Source: Victivallales bacterium
Lineage (GTDB): Bacteria > Verrucomicrobiota > Lentisphaeria > Oligosphaerales > Oligosphaeraceae
Length of the DNA stretch: 64,000 nucleotides
Direction of reading: 5' to 3'
Assembly (NCBI GenBank): GCA_017535315.1
Contig: JAFXUD010000062.1
Coordinates: 1-64,000 of the forward strand
Shown: piece by piece, positions 17,173 to 26,015 of the stretch
Numbering within the stretch: the stretch's first letter is position 1
How the letters are laid out: every line of letters starts with the position of its first letter
Translations under genes and position numbers: made by a program
The notes under the pieces: model-generated
Seen by the model: only the letters and a program-made list of their open reading frames with translations
Told to the model about the DNA's origin: nothing
Databases searched by the model: none

Positions 17173-17738
17173 ATGTCTTCTAGGGTTGGTCTTCTAGGAT
17201 AGGTCTGCTAGGTCCTCTATGTCTTCTAGGAGTTAAGTCCTCTAGGATAGGTCTTCTAGGGTAAGTCTGCTAGGTCCTCTAAGTTTTCTAGGAGTTAAGT
17301 CTTCTAGGGTAAGTCTGCTAGGTCCTCTAAGTTTTCTAGGAGTTAAGTCTTCTAGGAGTTAAGACCTCTAGGGTAAGTCCTCTAGGTCCTCTAAGTTTTC
17401 TAGGAGTTAAGTCTTCTAGGGTAAGTCCTCTAGGATAGGTTTTCTAGGGTAAGTCTGCTAGGTCCTCTAAGTTTTCTAGGAGTTAAGTCTTCTAGGGTAA
17501 GTCTGCTAGGACCTCTAAGTCTTCTAGGAGTTAAGTCTTCTAGGGTAAGTCCTCTAGGATAGGTCTTCTAGGTCTTCTATGGTAAGTCTTCTAGGAGACT
17601 AATACTCTAGCATAACTTAACGTATAAACCTATAAGACTTACTCCCTAGAAGACTTAGAAGACCTAGCAGACTTACCCTAGAAGACCTAGCAGACTTACC
17701 CTAGAAGACCTAGAAGACCTAACCTAGAAGACCTACCC
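17173..17738. repeat. CTAG-rich compound array with inverted distal block
   Basis: Roughly 35 CTAG tetramers (hand count) lie in about 570 bp, in blocks such as AAGTCTTCTAGGG, AAGTCTGCTAGG and AGTTAAGTCTTCTAGG. A 48-bp higher-order unit recurs (starts near 17283, 17331, 17395, 17471, 17519), with spacing increased by about 14, 16 or 28 bases where sub-blocks are inserted. From about 17632 to 17738 the same words occur in reverse complement (CCTAGCAGACTTACCCTAG). The two halves could therefore pair across a short AT-rich centre (about 17601-17631). No reading frame is credible. It ends immediately upstream of the gltB promoter. Confidence 0.95.
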
Positions 17739-17741
17739 TTG

Positions 17742-17811
17742 TTTTCCATTTTGGCACGTTTTTTGCTAACATCTAATCCGTAAAAAGCTTATTTCACTTC
17801 AAAATGGAAAA
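17742..17811 (+). promoter_or_regulatory. 12-bp inverted repeat framing the gltB promoter and start
   Basis: TTTTCCATTTTG (17742-17753) is the exact reverse complement of CAAAATGGAAAA (17800-17811), 46 bases apart. The left arm overlaps the -24 element of the sigma-54 promoter. The right arm contains the ATGGAAAA ribosome-binding region 7 bases before the gltB ATG. It could be a pair of operator half-sites; only the right arm is inside the predicted transcript. Confidence 0.5.
17751..17767 (+). promoter_or_regulatory. Sigma-54 (RpoN) promoter of gltBD
   Basis: TTGGCACG-TTTT-TTGCT matches the -24/-12 consensus fully, with the diagnostic GG (17753-17754), ten bases, and GC (17765-17766). Transcription would start near 17778, 40 bases before the gltB ATG. 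Sigma-54 control of glutamate synthase is biologically sensible for a nitrogen-assimilation operon. An enhancer-binding activator would be needed, and the CTAG array fills the usual enhancer position. Confidence 0.75.
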
Positions 17812-17817
17812 TAGATT

Positions 17818-20800
17818 ATGGAAGATCAAATCACCTATCGACAGCCAGGTCTTGCATTGCCGCAGGACGAGGGGCTGTACCATTTCAGCAATGAGCACGA
17901 TGCCTGTGGCGTGGGGCTGGTCGCGAACCTGAATGGCAATGCGACGCACGATATTGTCACGCAGGGGCTGACCATATTATGTCGTCTGCTGCACCGTGGT
18001 GCAGCAGGTAGCGATGCGCTTTCAGGCGATGGGGCAGGACTGCTTTGCGTCATCCCGCATGATTTCTTCCAGCGCGAGGTAGGTGGCCTACCCGCTCCAG
18101 GGCACTATGCGTTGGGCATGATGTTCAATGGTGTCGGCCAGGAGGATGCACTGGAGGCGATTGTGCGTGAGGAGGGATGCCAGGTACTGGCATGGCGCGA
18201 GGTGCCGATTGATACAGCGCAACTTGGTGAACAGGCACGCCTGAGTTGTCCTGTCATTCGCCAGATTTTCGTCTCCTCGAGCCAGGGGGAGTGTGACGAC
18301 GCTCTTGAACGCAAGGTATTTGTTCTTCGCAGACGGCTGGAACGCGAGCTGCTGGACGTCTATTTCCCCAGCTTCAGCACGCGGACCGTAGTCTATAAGG
18401 GGCTGATGCTGGCAACGCAAATCGAGGCTTTCTACAAGGATTTGGCGGACGAAACCTTTGCCTCGCCGATAGCGCTGGTTCACCAGCGGTACAGTACCAA
18501 CACTTTTCCAACTTGGAGGCTGGCCCATCCATTCCGTTATCTGGCGCACAACGGCGAAATCAACACCCTGCGCGGCAACCTTAACCATGCACGGACGCGC
18601 GAGCCCTTTCTCCAGAGCGAGCTTATCGGCGATGACCTCCGCAAGGTGCTGCCTTTGATTGACGAGACGCAAAACGATTCGGCCTGCCTGGACAACATGG
18701 CGGAGCTGCTGCTTCTCTCTGGCCGTTGGTTGCCACATGTGATGATGATGCTTATACCTCAGGCGTGGGGCGAAAAGTATCATATCACCAATGACATACG
18801 TGGCTTTTTCGACTATCACTCCACGCTGGTGGAGCCGTGGGATGGTCCTGCCGCCGTCGCCTTCACCGATGGCATAGGATGTGGCGCAATGCTTGACAGA
18901 AACGGACTGCGCCCTGCACGTTACGAACTGACAAAAGACGGCTTGTTTGTGCTGGCCTCGGAGACGGGTGTGCTTGATTTGCCACAAGGCGACATCATAC
19001 GGCGTGGACGCCTGAAGCCAGGGGAGATTCTATGGTGCGACCTACGTGCTCACCGCCTCGTGCTGGATGCGGAACTGAAAAATACCATTGCGCGTCAGTC
19101 CCCTTATCGTCGCTGGTCCCACGAGAACAAGATTCCCGTGGCGGGCATGTTCGACACCATCGCCGCCGCTAAAGTGCCTGACAACCTTAGGGAAAAGCAG
19201 CGGCTGTTTGGCTGGACACAGGAGGACATCGAGCTGCTTGTGCGGCCAATGGTGGAGACGGGCCACGAGCCTGTTGGTTCCATGGGCAACGATGCCGCGC
19301 TGGCAGTCCTTTCGCCACGACCGCAGTTGCTCTTCAACTACTTCAAACAACGCTTCGCTCAGGTTACCAATCCGCCCATCGACTCGATACGGGAGGAGCT
19401 GGTGATGAGCCTGACGACCTACATTGGCAACAGCGGCAACATTCTCTCCGAAGAGGCGCATCGCGCCAGCGTCATCCGCTTGGCGCGCCCCGTGCTCACG
19501 GGTGGGGATTTGGCACGCTTGATGGTCATGGAAAAGCCCCGTGGAAAGGTGCGTACGCTGTCGATAGGCTGGTGGAATGACCTGCTGGAGGCGCTGACGG
19601 AGCTGGAGAAGAGCGCCATCGCCGCCGTGCAGGAGGGTATCGTTATTCTGGTGCTGAGCGACCGCGAGTTGCCAGAGGGTGAATTGCCGATACCCTCCCT
19701 GCTGGCCGTATCTGCCGTCAACCGCGCCTTGACGGCGGCGGGGCTGAGGCCTCCCGTCGGCATCGTCGTGGAGTCGGGCGAGGTGCGGGAGGTCATGCAC
19801 TATGCATTACTTCTGGGGTATGGCGCGACGGTTGTCCATCCGTACCTTGCGTTGGAAACCGTCAGCAGCCTGGCCAAGGACGGAGACGCCGCCAAGGCCA
19901 CTGAAAACTACATTACCGCCGTCGATAAGGGATTGCTCAAATGCATGTCCAAGATGGGTATCGCAACCCTGCGTAGCTATCGTTCCGCGCAGATGTTCGA
20001 GGCAATCGGCTTGGGAGATGAGCTCGTGCGGCGTTTCTTCCCAGGCACGCCATCCGCAGTCGGTGGCATCGGTTTGAAGGAGATTGCGGCGGAGGTGCGC
20101 GAACGCTGCGAAAAGGCGTGCGCATGTGGCGAATCCACCCCGCTTCCTGTTGGGGGCAACTATCGCTGGCGCAATGTCGGCGAGCCACATCTGGTGACGC
20201 CGCTCTCGGTGTGCGCCTTGCACCGTGCTGTGCGAGAGAACGATGTCGAGCAGTATCGCGCGTTCGCCAAAGTCATCAACGAGCCGACGCAGCCAATCCG
20301 CCTGCGCGATTTGCTGCGTTTCCGCCAATCGTCGCAGTCGATTTCAGTGGAGGAAGTTGAACCCGTCGAGAGCCTGCTGCACCATTTTGTCGGTGGTGCG
20401 ATGAGCCTGGGTGCATTAAGTCCCGAAGCGCATGAGGCGATTGCGGTGGCGATGAACCGCATCGGATGCCTGAGCAATTCGGGCGAAGGTGGCGAGGGGC
20501 CTGAGCGCGACCAGCCGAATGCGGCGGGCGAGTGCCGAGCCAGCGGTATCCGCCAGGTGGCATCGGGACGCTTTGGCGTGACCATCAGCTATCTGGCGCA
20601 CGCCAAGGATTTGCAGATTAAGATGGCGCAGGGGGCCAAACCAGGCGAGGGTGGCCAGCTACCAGGCGACAAGGTCAACGAGGAGATTGCGCGTACACGT
20701 CATTCGACCCCGAAGGTTACGCTGATTTCGCCTCCGCCCCATCATGACATCTACTCCATTGAGGACCTGGCCCAACTGATTCACGACCTTCGTGCAGCCA

Positions 20801-22242
20801 ATGACAAGGCGCGGATTTCCGTGAAGCTCGTCTCCGAAAGCGGGGTTGGGACAGTGGCGGCGGGCGTTGCCAAGGCACACGCCGATGTGGTGGTCATCTC
20901 TGGTCACGACGGTGGTACGGGCGCTGCGCCGCTCAGTTCCATCAAGCACACGGGGATGCCTTGGGAAATTGGCCTGGCCGAGGCACATCAAACGCTTGTC
21001 AAGAACAACTTGCGTGGCAAGGTCAAACTGCAGGTCGATGGGCAGCTTCGCACTGGGCGCGACATCGTCATCGCGGCGCTGCTTGGTGCCGAGGAGTTCG
21101 GCTTCGCGACCTCGCTGTTGCTTTCACTGGGGTGCCTGATGCTGCGCCAGTGCCAGGACAACACCTGCCCCGCTGGCATCACAACCCAGAACCCAGAAAT
21201 ACGCAAACGCTTCAAGGGCAAGCCAGAGCATATCATCAACTATCTGCGTTTCATCGCCGAAGAGGCGCGTTGCATATTGGCTACACTTGGGCTGCACTCT
21301 TTGGATGAAGCCGTCGGGCGGGCAGACCTTCTGGAGATCAACCCGCAGCTGGCGGTGGGCAAGGCCGCGACGCTGGACTTCGCGGCTATGCTTCACCGCG
21401 TGGAGGGGGAGGTTGTCCGCTGGCAGGGAGAACACTATACGCAAAGCACGCTGGATGACAGGGAACTGATGCCAAAACTTGGCAAGGCTCTTAAGAGTTT
21501 TAAGGCTGTTACCGTCAGTCTGCCGATTAAAAACTCGGAAAGGTCGGTTGGAACGCGCCTCTCCAGCTATCTGACACTGACCAAAGGCGAGACGGGACTG
21601 CCTGACGACACCTGGCACTTCGATTTTCAAGGTGTTGCGGGACAGAGTTTTGGTGCCTTCTTGGCTCCAGGCATCACCTTCCGTTTGGAGGGCGAGGCGA
21701 ACGACTATGTCGCAAAGGGCATTTCGGGCGGCAAGATCATCATCGTGCCCGACCGACAAGCTACCTGTATGGCAGATGAAAACGTCATCGCAGGAAACGT
21801 CATCGGCTATGGCGGAACCTCAGGTGAAATCTATATCAACGGCCAGGCTGGCGAACGCTTTGCCATCCGCAATAGCGGTTTCAAGGCCGTGGTGGAGGGC
21901 GTGGGCGACCATGGTTGCGAATACATGACGGGCGGGCGCGTGGTCGTGTTGGGCAAGACAGGCGTGAACTTCGCCGCAGGAATGACGGGAGGCATAGCAT
22001 ACGTCCTGGACGGCGACGGCGACTTCGACATGTACTGCAACCTTGACACCGTGGACCTTGAATCCGTCCGTGCGGGAACGCGCGAGGAACGCGAACTGCT
22101 GGAACTGCTGGAACGCCATGCATCCGCCACGGGCAGTGCCAAGGCGCAGCGCATTCTGCAGAACTGGGACGACTACCGCGGGCGCTTCGTCTGTGTCATG
22201 CCTGTCGAATACAAGAGAATTATACGGAGTGAACAACAATGA
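17818..22242 (+). CDS. gltB: Glutamate synthase (NADPH) large subunit
   Basis: A 1474-residue GOGAT alpha subunit of normal length. Domain order: class II glutamine amidotransferase with catalytic Cys30 in DACGVG after a 29-residue propeptide; central linker domain; FMN-binding synthase barrel with GHDGGTGAAPLSS; 3Fe-4S cysteines in CLMLRQCQDNTCPAG; and the C-terminal GXGXG beta-helix. It transfers the glutamine amide to 2-oxoglutarate in the cytoplasm. The ATG follows TGGAAAATAGATT. The last codons overlap the gltD start by four bases (ATGA), so the subunits are coupled. Sigma-54 promoter upstream. Confidence 0.97.
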   Translation: MEDQITYRQPGLALPQDEGLYHFSNEHDACGVGLVANLNGNATHDIVTQGLTILCRLLHRGAAGSDALSGDGAGLLCVIPHDFFQREVGGLPAPGHYALGMMFNGVGQEDALEAIVREEGCQVLAWREVPIDTAQLGEQARLSCPVIRQIFVSSSQGECDDALERKVFVLRRRLERELLDVYFPSFSTRTVVYKGLMLATQIEAFYKDLADETFASPIALVHQRYSTNTFPTWRLAHPFRYLAHNGEINTLRGNLNHARTREPFLQSELIGDDLRKVLPLIDETQNDSACLDNMAELLLLSGRWLPHVMMMLIPQAWGEKYHITNDIRGFFDYHSTLVEPWDGPAAVAFTDGIGCGAMLDRNGLRPARYELTKDGLFVLASETGVLDLPQGDIIRRGRLKPGEILWCDLRAHRLVLDAELKNTIARQSPYRRWSHENKIPVAGMFDTIAAAKVPDNLREKQRLFGWTQEDIELLVRPMVETGHEPVGSMGNDAALAVLSPRPQLLFNYFKQRFAQVTNPPIDSIREELVMSLTTYIGNSGNILSEEAHRASVIRLARPVLTGGDLARLMVMEKPRGKVRTLSIGWWNDLLEALTELEKSAIAAVQEGIVILVLSDRELPEGELPIPSLLAVSAVNRALTAAGLRPPVGIVVESGEVREVMHYALLLGYGATVVHPYLALETVSSLAKDGDAAKATENYITAVDKGLLKCMSKMGIATLRSYRSAQMFEAIGLGDELVRRFFPGTPSAVGGIGLKEIAAEVRERCEKACACGESTPLPVGGNYRWRNVGEPHLVTPLSVCALHRAVRENDVEQYRAFAKVINEPTQPIRLRDLLRFRQSSQSISVEEVEPVESLLHHFVGGAMSLGALSPEAHEAIAVAMNRIGCLSNSGEGGEGPERDQPNAAGECRASGIRQVASGRFGVTISYLAHAKDLQIKMAQGAKPGEGGQLPGDKVNEEIARTRHSTPKVTLISPPPHHDIYSIEDLAQLIHDLRAANDKARISVKLVSESGVGTVAAGVAKAHADVVVISGHDGGTGAAPLSSIKHTGMPWEIGLAEAHQTLVKNNLRGKVKLQVDGQLRTGRDIVIAALLGAEEFGFATSLLLSLGCLMLRQCQDNTCPAGITTQNPEIRKRFKGKPEHIINYLRFIAEEARCILATLGLHSLDEAVGRADLLEINPQLAVGKAATLDFAAMLHRVEGEVVRWQGEHYTQSTLDDRELMPKLGKALKSFKAVTVSLPIKNSERSVGTRLSSYLTLTKGETGLPDDTWHFDFQGVAGQSFGAFLAPGITFRLEGEANDYVAKGISGGKIIIVPDRQATCMADENVIAGNVIGYGGTSGEIYINGQAGERFAIRNSGFKAVVEGVGDHGCEYMTGGRVVVLGKTGVNFAAGMTGGIAYVLDGDGDFDMYCNLDTVDLESVRAGTREERELLELLERHASATGSAKAQRILQNWDDYRGRFVCVMPVEYKRIIRSEQQ

Positions 22243-23594
22243 GCAGAACATTTATAGATATTTCCAGGCTGGAGCACGTCTATCGGCCAATCGGCGAGCG
22301 GATTCAGGACACGTTGGAGGTGGAGGCGCCTTTGGAGAGCGACGAGGTGCGACAACTGGCCTCCCGTTGCCAGAATTGCGGACTGCCCTACTGCCATACA
22401 ATGGGGTGCCCGTTGCAGAACGCCATCCCCGACATCAACCGCGCCGTCATGCAGGGAAACTGGCGCGATGCATGGGAACGCCTTGCCGAAACCAGTCCGT
22501 TCCCCGAGTTCACCAGCCGTATCTGCCCCGCATTGTGCGAGGCCTCCTGCTGTCTGGAGGGGGAGGGCTTCGGCGCCACAAATGTCCGCCAGATTGAAAA
22601 GAAAATCGTTGATACCGCCTTTGCAAATGGATGGGTTGTGCCGCAGAAGCCATTGCGCCGTAACGGGAAAAGTGTGGCGGTCATAGGTGGCGGGCCATCG
22701 GGGCTGGCGGCAGCCGCCAAGCTGAATGCAAGTGGGTGGAAAGTTGCCGTCTTTGACCGTAATGAGCAGCCTGGCGGACTGCTTCGCTATGGCATCCCGT
22801 GCTTCAAGCTCGATAAGGCCCTTGTCGAACGGCGCTGGAGGCTGATGGAGGAGGCTGGCGTTGAGTTTCACGGCAAGACCGAGGTGGGCAAGGACGTTTC
22901 AGGCGGATACCTGCTGAAGCATTTTGATGCCGTCGTCGTGGCATTGGGAACCCCTGTGCCGCGTGATTTGAAGGTGCCTGGACGCGAACTCGGCGGCATC
23001 GTGCAGGCTTTGGAGCTGCTTGGCGGACAGAACCGCATGAACACAGGCGAAGCAACGGAGACAACTGTGTCAGGTTGCGGGAAGAAGGTGCTGATTATCG
23101 GTGGCGGCGACACGGGAAATGACTGCGGCGGCACCGTCATACGGCAGGGGGCAGCCTCCGTGATGTCCATTGATTTGATGCCGAAGCCGCCGTTGGAACG
23201 TTCTGTTCATACGCCGTGGCCGATGTGGCCCTACAAGTTGCGTGGCTCCTCCTCCGTCGATGAGGGCTTGCAACGCTTCTGGTCTCTGAACACACTGCGC
23301 TTCTTGGGGGAAAAAGGGCAGGTTACGGGGGTGGAGGTCGTGCCAGTCAAATGGGAATTCGCGGAAAACGGCAAACCTGCCAAATTCGCTGTCTCTGGGC
23401 CCTCCCGCATAATCCCATGCGACCTGGTGGTGTTGGCCATGGGCTTCCTACGCCAGAAGCGTGAGGAGATTCTCGCGGGCTTGGGCTTGCCCGACCAGGA
23501 GAATGTGTTGCTTGTGGGCGATGCGGCCAACGGTCCCTCGCTTGTCGTGCGTGCCATCGCCGATGGCCTAAAGTGCGCAACGCAATTGGCGTAA
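22239..23594 (+). CDS. gltD: Glutamate synthase small subunit
   Basis: A 451-residue GOGAT beta subunit. The N-terminal Fe-S ferredoxin-like region carries cysteines in CQNCGLPYCHTMGCPLQN and CPALCEASC. The FAD-binding motif is VIGGGPSGLAAA, the NADPH-binding motif is IIGGGDTGNDCGG, and the C-terminal LVGDAANGPSLVVRAI completes the FAD site. It feeds electrons from NADPH to GltB. It overlaps gltB by four bases and is followed by a UUCG-loop terminator, so gltBD is a closed two-gene operon. Confidence 0.97.
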   Translation: MSRTFIDISRLEHVYRPIGERIQDTLEVEAPLESDEVRQLASRCQNCGLPYCHTMGCPLQNAIPDINRAVMQGNWRDAWERLAETSPFPEFTSRICPALCEASCCLEGEGFGATNVRQIEKKIVDTAFANGWVVPQKPLRRNGKSVAVIGGGPSGLAAAAKLNASGWKVAVFDRNEQPGGLLRYGIPCFKLDKALVERRWRLMEEAGVEFHGKTEVGKDVSGGYLLKHFDAVVVALGTPVPRDLKVPGRELGGIVQALELLGGQNRMNTGEATETTVSGCGKKVLIIGGGDTGNDCGGTVIRQGAASVMSIDLMPKPPLERSVHTPWPMWPYKLRGSSSVDEGLQRFWSLNTLRFLGEKGQVTGVEVVPVKWEFAENGKPAKFAVSGPSRIIPCDLVVLAMGFLRQKREEILAGLGLPDQENVLLVGDAANGPSLVVRAIADGLKCATQLA

Positions 23595-23615
23595 CCTGCT
23601 CCCACCTGTTCTGTG

Positions 23616-23643
23616 TGCGGCACTTCGGTGCCGCGTTTTTTTT
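23616..23643 (+). terminator. gltBD terminator with UUCG tetraloop
   Basis: GCGGCAC (23617-23623), loop TTCG, GTGCCGC (23628-23634), then G and eight T. A textbook intrinsic terminator 22 bases after the gltD stop. Confidence 0.92.
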
Positions 23644-23658
23644 ACCAAGGACATTAAT

Positions 23659-23745
23659 TAGGGACGGGAGAGACGGGAGAGACAGCGCAATTGCGTTAGG
23701 TACTCCGCTCTGTCGCTCCCGTCGCTCCCGTCGCTCAAGTCCCTT
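23659..23745 (-). repeat. GACGGGAG/AGTACCT hairpin element, copy 1 (reverse orientation)
   Basis: Arms of tandem GACGGGAGA words and GTCGCTCCC words surround AGGTACT (23698-23704), the reverse complement of the AGTACCT centre seen in three other copies (38281, 51986, 59629). The right arm runs directly into the 65-bp tandem array. Confidence 0.75.
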
Positions 23746-24120
23746 GAAAATCCTCTTCTATTTTCGTGCCCTCCTCGTCGCTCCCGTCTCTCCCGTCGCT
23801 CAAGTCCCTTGAAAATCCTCTTCTATTTCCGTGCCCTCCTCGTCGCTCCCGTCTCTCCCGTCGCTCAAGTCCCTTGGAAATCCTCTTCTTTGTCCGTGCC
23901 CTCCTCGTCGCTCCTGTCTCTCCCGTCGCTCAAGTCCCTTGGAAATCCTCTTCTTTGTCCGTGCCCTCCTCGTCGCTCCTGTCTCTCCCGTCGCTCAAGT
24001 CCCTTGAAAATCCTCTTCTATTTCCGTGCCCTCCTCGTCGCTCCCGTCTCTCCCGTCGCTCAAGTCCCTTGAAAATCCTCTTCTATTTCCGTCTCTCCCG
24101 TCGCTCAAGTCCCTTTGAAA
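23716..24120. repeat. 65-bp tandem array
   Basis: CAAGTCCCTT recurs at 23736, 23801, 23866, 23931, 23996 and 24061 at exact 65-base spacing, then at 24106 after 45 bases because 20 bases are missing. Each unit contains GTCGCTCCCGTCTCTCCC, TGAAAATCCTCTTCT and CGTGCCCTCCTC. The arm words are those of the adjacent hairpin element. Long frames through it (VAPVSPVAQVP repeats) are artefacts. Unit length equals neither spacer nor repeat length expected of CRISPR. Confidence 0.95.
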
Positions 24121-24141
24121 TCTGAAAAAAAAGCCTAGTCG

Positions 24142-24171
24142 TTGTTTGTTTTCTGAAAAACACTATATATT
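24142..24171 (+). promoter_or_regulatory. Candidate promoter of the Mla-type operon
   Basis: TTGTTT (24142-24147) and TATATT (24166-24171, 18 bases apart; TATATA at 24164 gives 16) lie 38 bases before the first gene. The region between the 65-bp array and the gene is AT-rich and has no other clear signal. Confidence 0.4.
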
Positions 24172-24208
24172 ATAGCAATAGGAAAACTATAAGGAAACAA
24201 CGGCATAT

Positions 24209-24889
24209 ATGAACAACGACAGTGAAGAATGGAACGCAAAGGAGTGGATGGATTGCCTGAACCTGCGTGAAAAGGTCATGGCAGACTATCTTCATCTTTT
24301 GAGAAAATACAATAGATTGCCCGCCGCGGATTTTCTAGTTGAGCGTGAACTGCTAAAAAAATACAGTGAACAGACGCTTGACGAGACTTTTGACGCTATT
24401 GTGCCTCCTGCAAACTATATCATGCACGAGTGGGATAGGGCAGAGCATCCTGAACTGGCCGAGGAAGACCCCGAAGAGGGTGAGGAGGATTCAGCGGAAA
24501 ACAAAGAGACCAAGCTGGGGGAAACTTGCTACACAGGGATTACCGACATCATCAACAGCTGGGTGGAATGTCTAAAGGTCAAGACGCCAGCTCTGGTTTC
24601 TAAGTTCAATCTCTCGGTTCTGGAAGCGTTATCGCAGGTAGGATGCTATGTCTTTTCTGCCTCTTGTTCCAATCGTATGCCTCGGGATTCAAGGACTGGC
24701 GCGCTTATTCAGCTCTCCATCAACAAGTGTGTTCTCATTGAGCAATGCCTGATGGCTTTCCGCCGTGAAATGGAGGCTGTACCCGAACTTTTGGACAGAC
24801 TTCAGAACACCGTTACTCATTTGGAGCTGCTGCGCAATCTGCTGAATGAATACCTCAGTGAAGTCTTGACGCCTGGCAACAAAAACTAG
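24209..24889 (+). CDS. Unknown soluble helical protein at the head of the Mla-type operon
   Basis: A 226-residue cytoplasmic protein (no signal or membrane segment) that I do not recognise. It is predominantly helical. The N-terminal half carries an acidic insert (about residues 88-108, runs of Glu/Asp). The C-terminal half has LSINKCVLIEQCLMAFRREME and a leucine-rich terminal helix. Six bases separate its stop from the MlaE-type permease, so it belongs to the operon. It may be an accessory or regulatory subunit of the transporter, but this rests only on position. Confidence 0.68.
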   Translation: MNNDSEEWNAKEWMDCLNLREKVMADYLHLLRKYNRLPAADFLVERELLKKYSEQTLDETFDAIVPPANYIMHEWDRAEHPELAEEDPEEGEEDSAENKETKLGETCYTGITDIINSWVECLKVKTPALVSKFNLSVLEALSQVGCYVFSASCSNRMPRDSRTGALIQLSINKCVLIEQCLMAFRREMEAVPELLDRLQNTVTHLELLRNLLNEYLSEVLTPGNKN

Positions 24890-24895
24890 TGGATT

Positions 24896-26008
24896 ATGGC
24901 TGATACCCTTCAAGTATGGAAATTGACAAAAAGCCAGGACGGATGGGCGGTTATTGCCTTGAGCGGAGACTGGACTTCGCCTAATGCCTTTCCCTCTGGA
25001 ATATTGGAGGAGAAATATGCTGGCGTCCGTGTCGAAGATGCTGGCATCCGTGAATGGAATACCGCGCTTGCAGTCTTTTTGTTCAATCTTTCAAAGGAGT
25101 GCGACAGGCAATCCATAACGCTGGAGATGCAGGGGATGCCCCATGGCGCAGCCAAATTGGTTGCGCTCTCCAAGGCAGCCCCACCAAAGGATTTGCACAA
25201 GTCGCTTGAAGTGCCGCATTTTTTTGAGCTTCTAGGGGAAAAAGCCAAAGGCACATATGACTCCTGCATGGTGGGTATTGGTTTTGTGGGAGAGTTGTTG
25301 TTGAGCTTCTACCATCTATTGCGTGGTCGTGCCAGGATGCGGTGGATTGACGTGTGGAATGAAATCATCAAGGCGGGGCCGAAGGCGCTGTTCATCGTCT
25401 CTCTGATTGGTTTTCTGATGGGGTTGATTCTGGCGTTCATCGGTTCCATTCCGCTGAAGTGGTTTCGTGCGGAGGTCTATGTGGCCAGTTTGATTGGTAT
25501 CGGCATGTTGCGCCTAATGGCGGTGGTGATGACGGGCACGGTCATGGCGGGGCGAACAGGGGCTGCGTATGCAGCCGAGCTGGGCACAATGCAGGTCAAC
25601 GAGGAAATTGACGCCCTGGAAAGCATGGGCATCTCTCCGATAGAGTACCTGGTATTGCCGAGGGTTATCGCGCTGACGCTGATGATGCCCTTCCTCTGCC
25701 TGTTTGCTGACATCATCGGAGTGCTTGGTGGAATGGTCGTCGGGGTTTTCTACATGGGGCTGAGTTCGCTTGAATACTGGCAGCAGATGTCGAATACAAC
25801 TCGTGTCAACGACCTGCTGGTGGGGCTATTCACAAGCGTTGTCTTTGCCGTGCTGATTGCCCTTTGCGGCTGCATTCGCGGCATTCGGTGCGGGCGCAGC
25901 TCCGATTCAGTGGGGCAGGCGACTACGTCGGCGATGGTCAGCAGTCTTGTCTGCCTTGTCATTGCCACCGCCATTATCACGGTCATCACCGTCAATCTCA
26001 ACATATGA
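24896..26008 (+). CDS. mlaE: MlaE-family ABC permease with fused N-terminal STAS-like domain
   Basis: A 370-residue protein. Residues 1 to about 100 form a small alpha/beta domain resembling MlaB/STAS (GWAVIALSGDW, LFNLSKECDRQSITLEMQGMP). Residues about 110-370 are the five- to six-helix MlaE permease with GFLMGLILAF, GTVMAGRTGAAYAAELGTMQVNEEIDALESMGI and the LVLPRVIALTLMMPFL region. In the Mla system the permease moves phospholipids between membranes together with MlaF and MlaD. Fusion replaces the separate MlaB of Proteobacteria. It is followed after seven bases by mlaF. Confidence 0.92.
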   Translation: MADTLQVWKLTKSQDGWAVIALSGDWTSPNAFPSGILEEKYAGVRVEDAGIREWNTALAVFLFNLSKECDRQSITLEMQGMPHGAAKLVALSKAAPPKDLHKSLEVPHFFELLGEKAKGTYDSCMVGIGFVGELLLSFYHLLRGRARMRWIDVWNEIIKAGPKALFIVSLIGFLMGLILAFIGSIPLKWFRAEVYVASLIGIGMLRLMAVVMTGTVMAGRTGAAYAAELGTMQVNEEIDALESMGISPIEYLVLPRVIALTLMMPFLCLFADIIGVLGGMVVGVFYMGLSSLEYWQQMSNTTRVNDLLVGLFTSVVFAVLIALCGCIRGIRCGRSSDSVGQATTSAMVSSLVCLVIATAIITVITVNLNI

Positions 26009-26015
26009 GGCAGAC

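Noticed and set aside
1-24120. CRISPR array at the 28-bp, 65-bp or CTAG arrays
   Set aside because: Units are contiguous and near-identical through their whole length, with no unique spacers of constant size, and no cas genes are in the window.
23573-24125. Open frames with repeated VAPVSPVAQVP
   Set aside because: They read through the 65-bp array and have no other content. A repeated peptide arises automatically, and the frames start inside gltD or the array.
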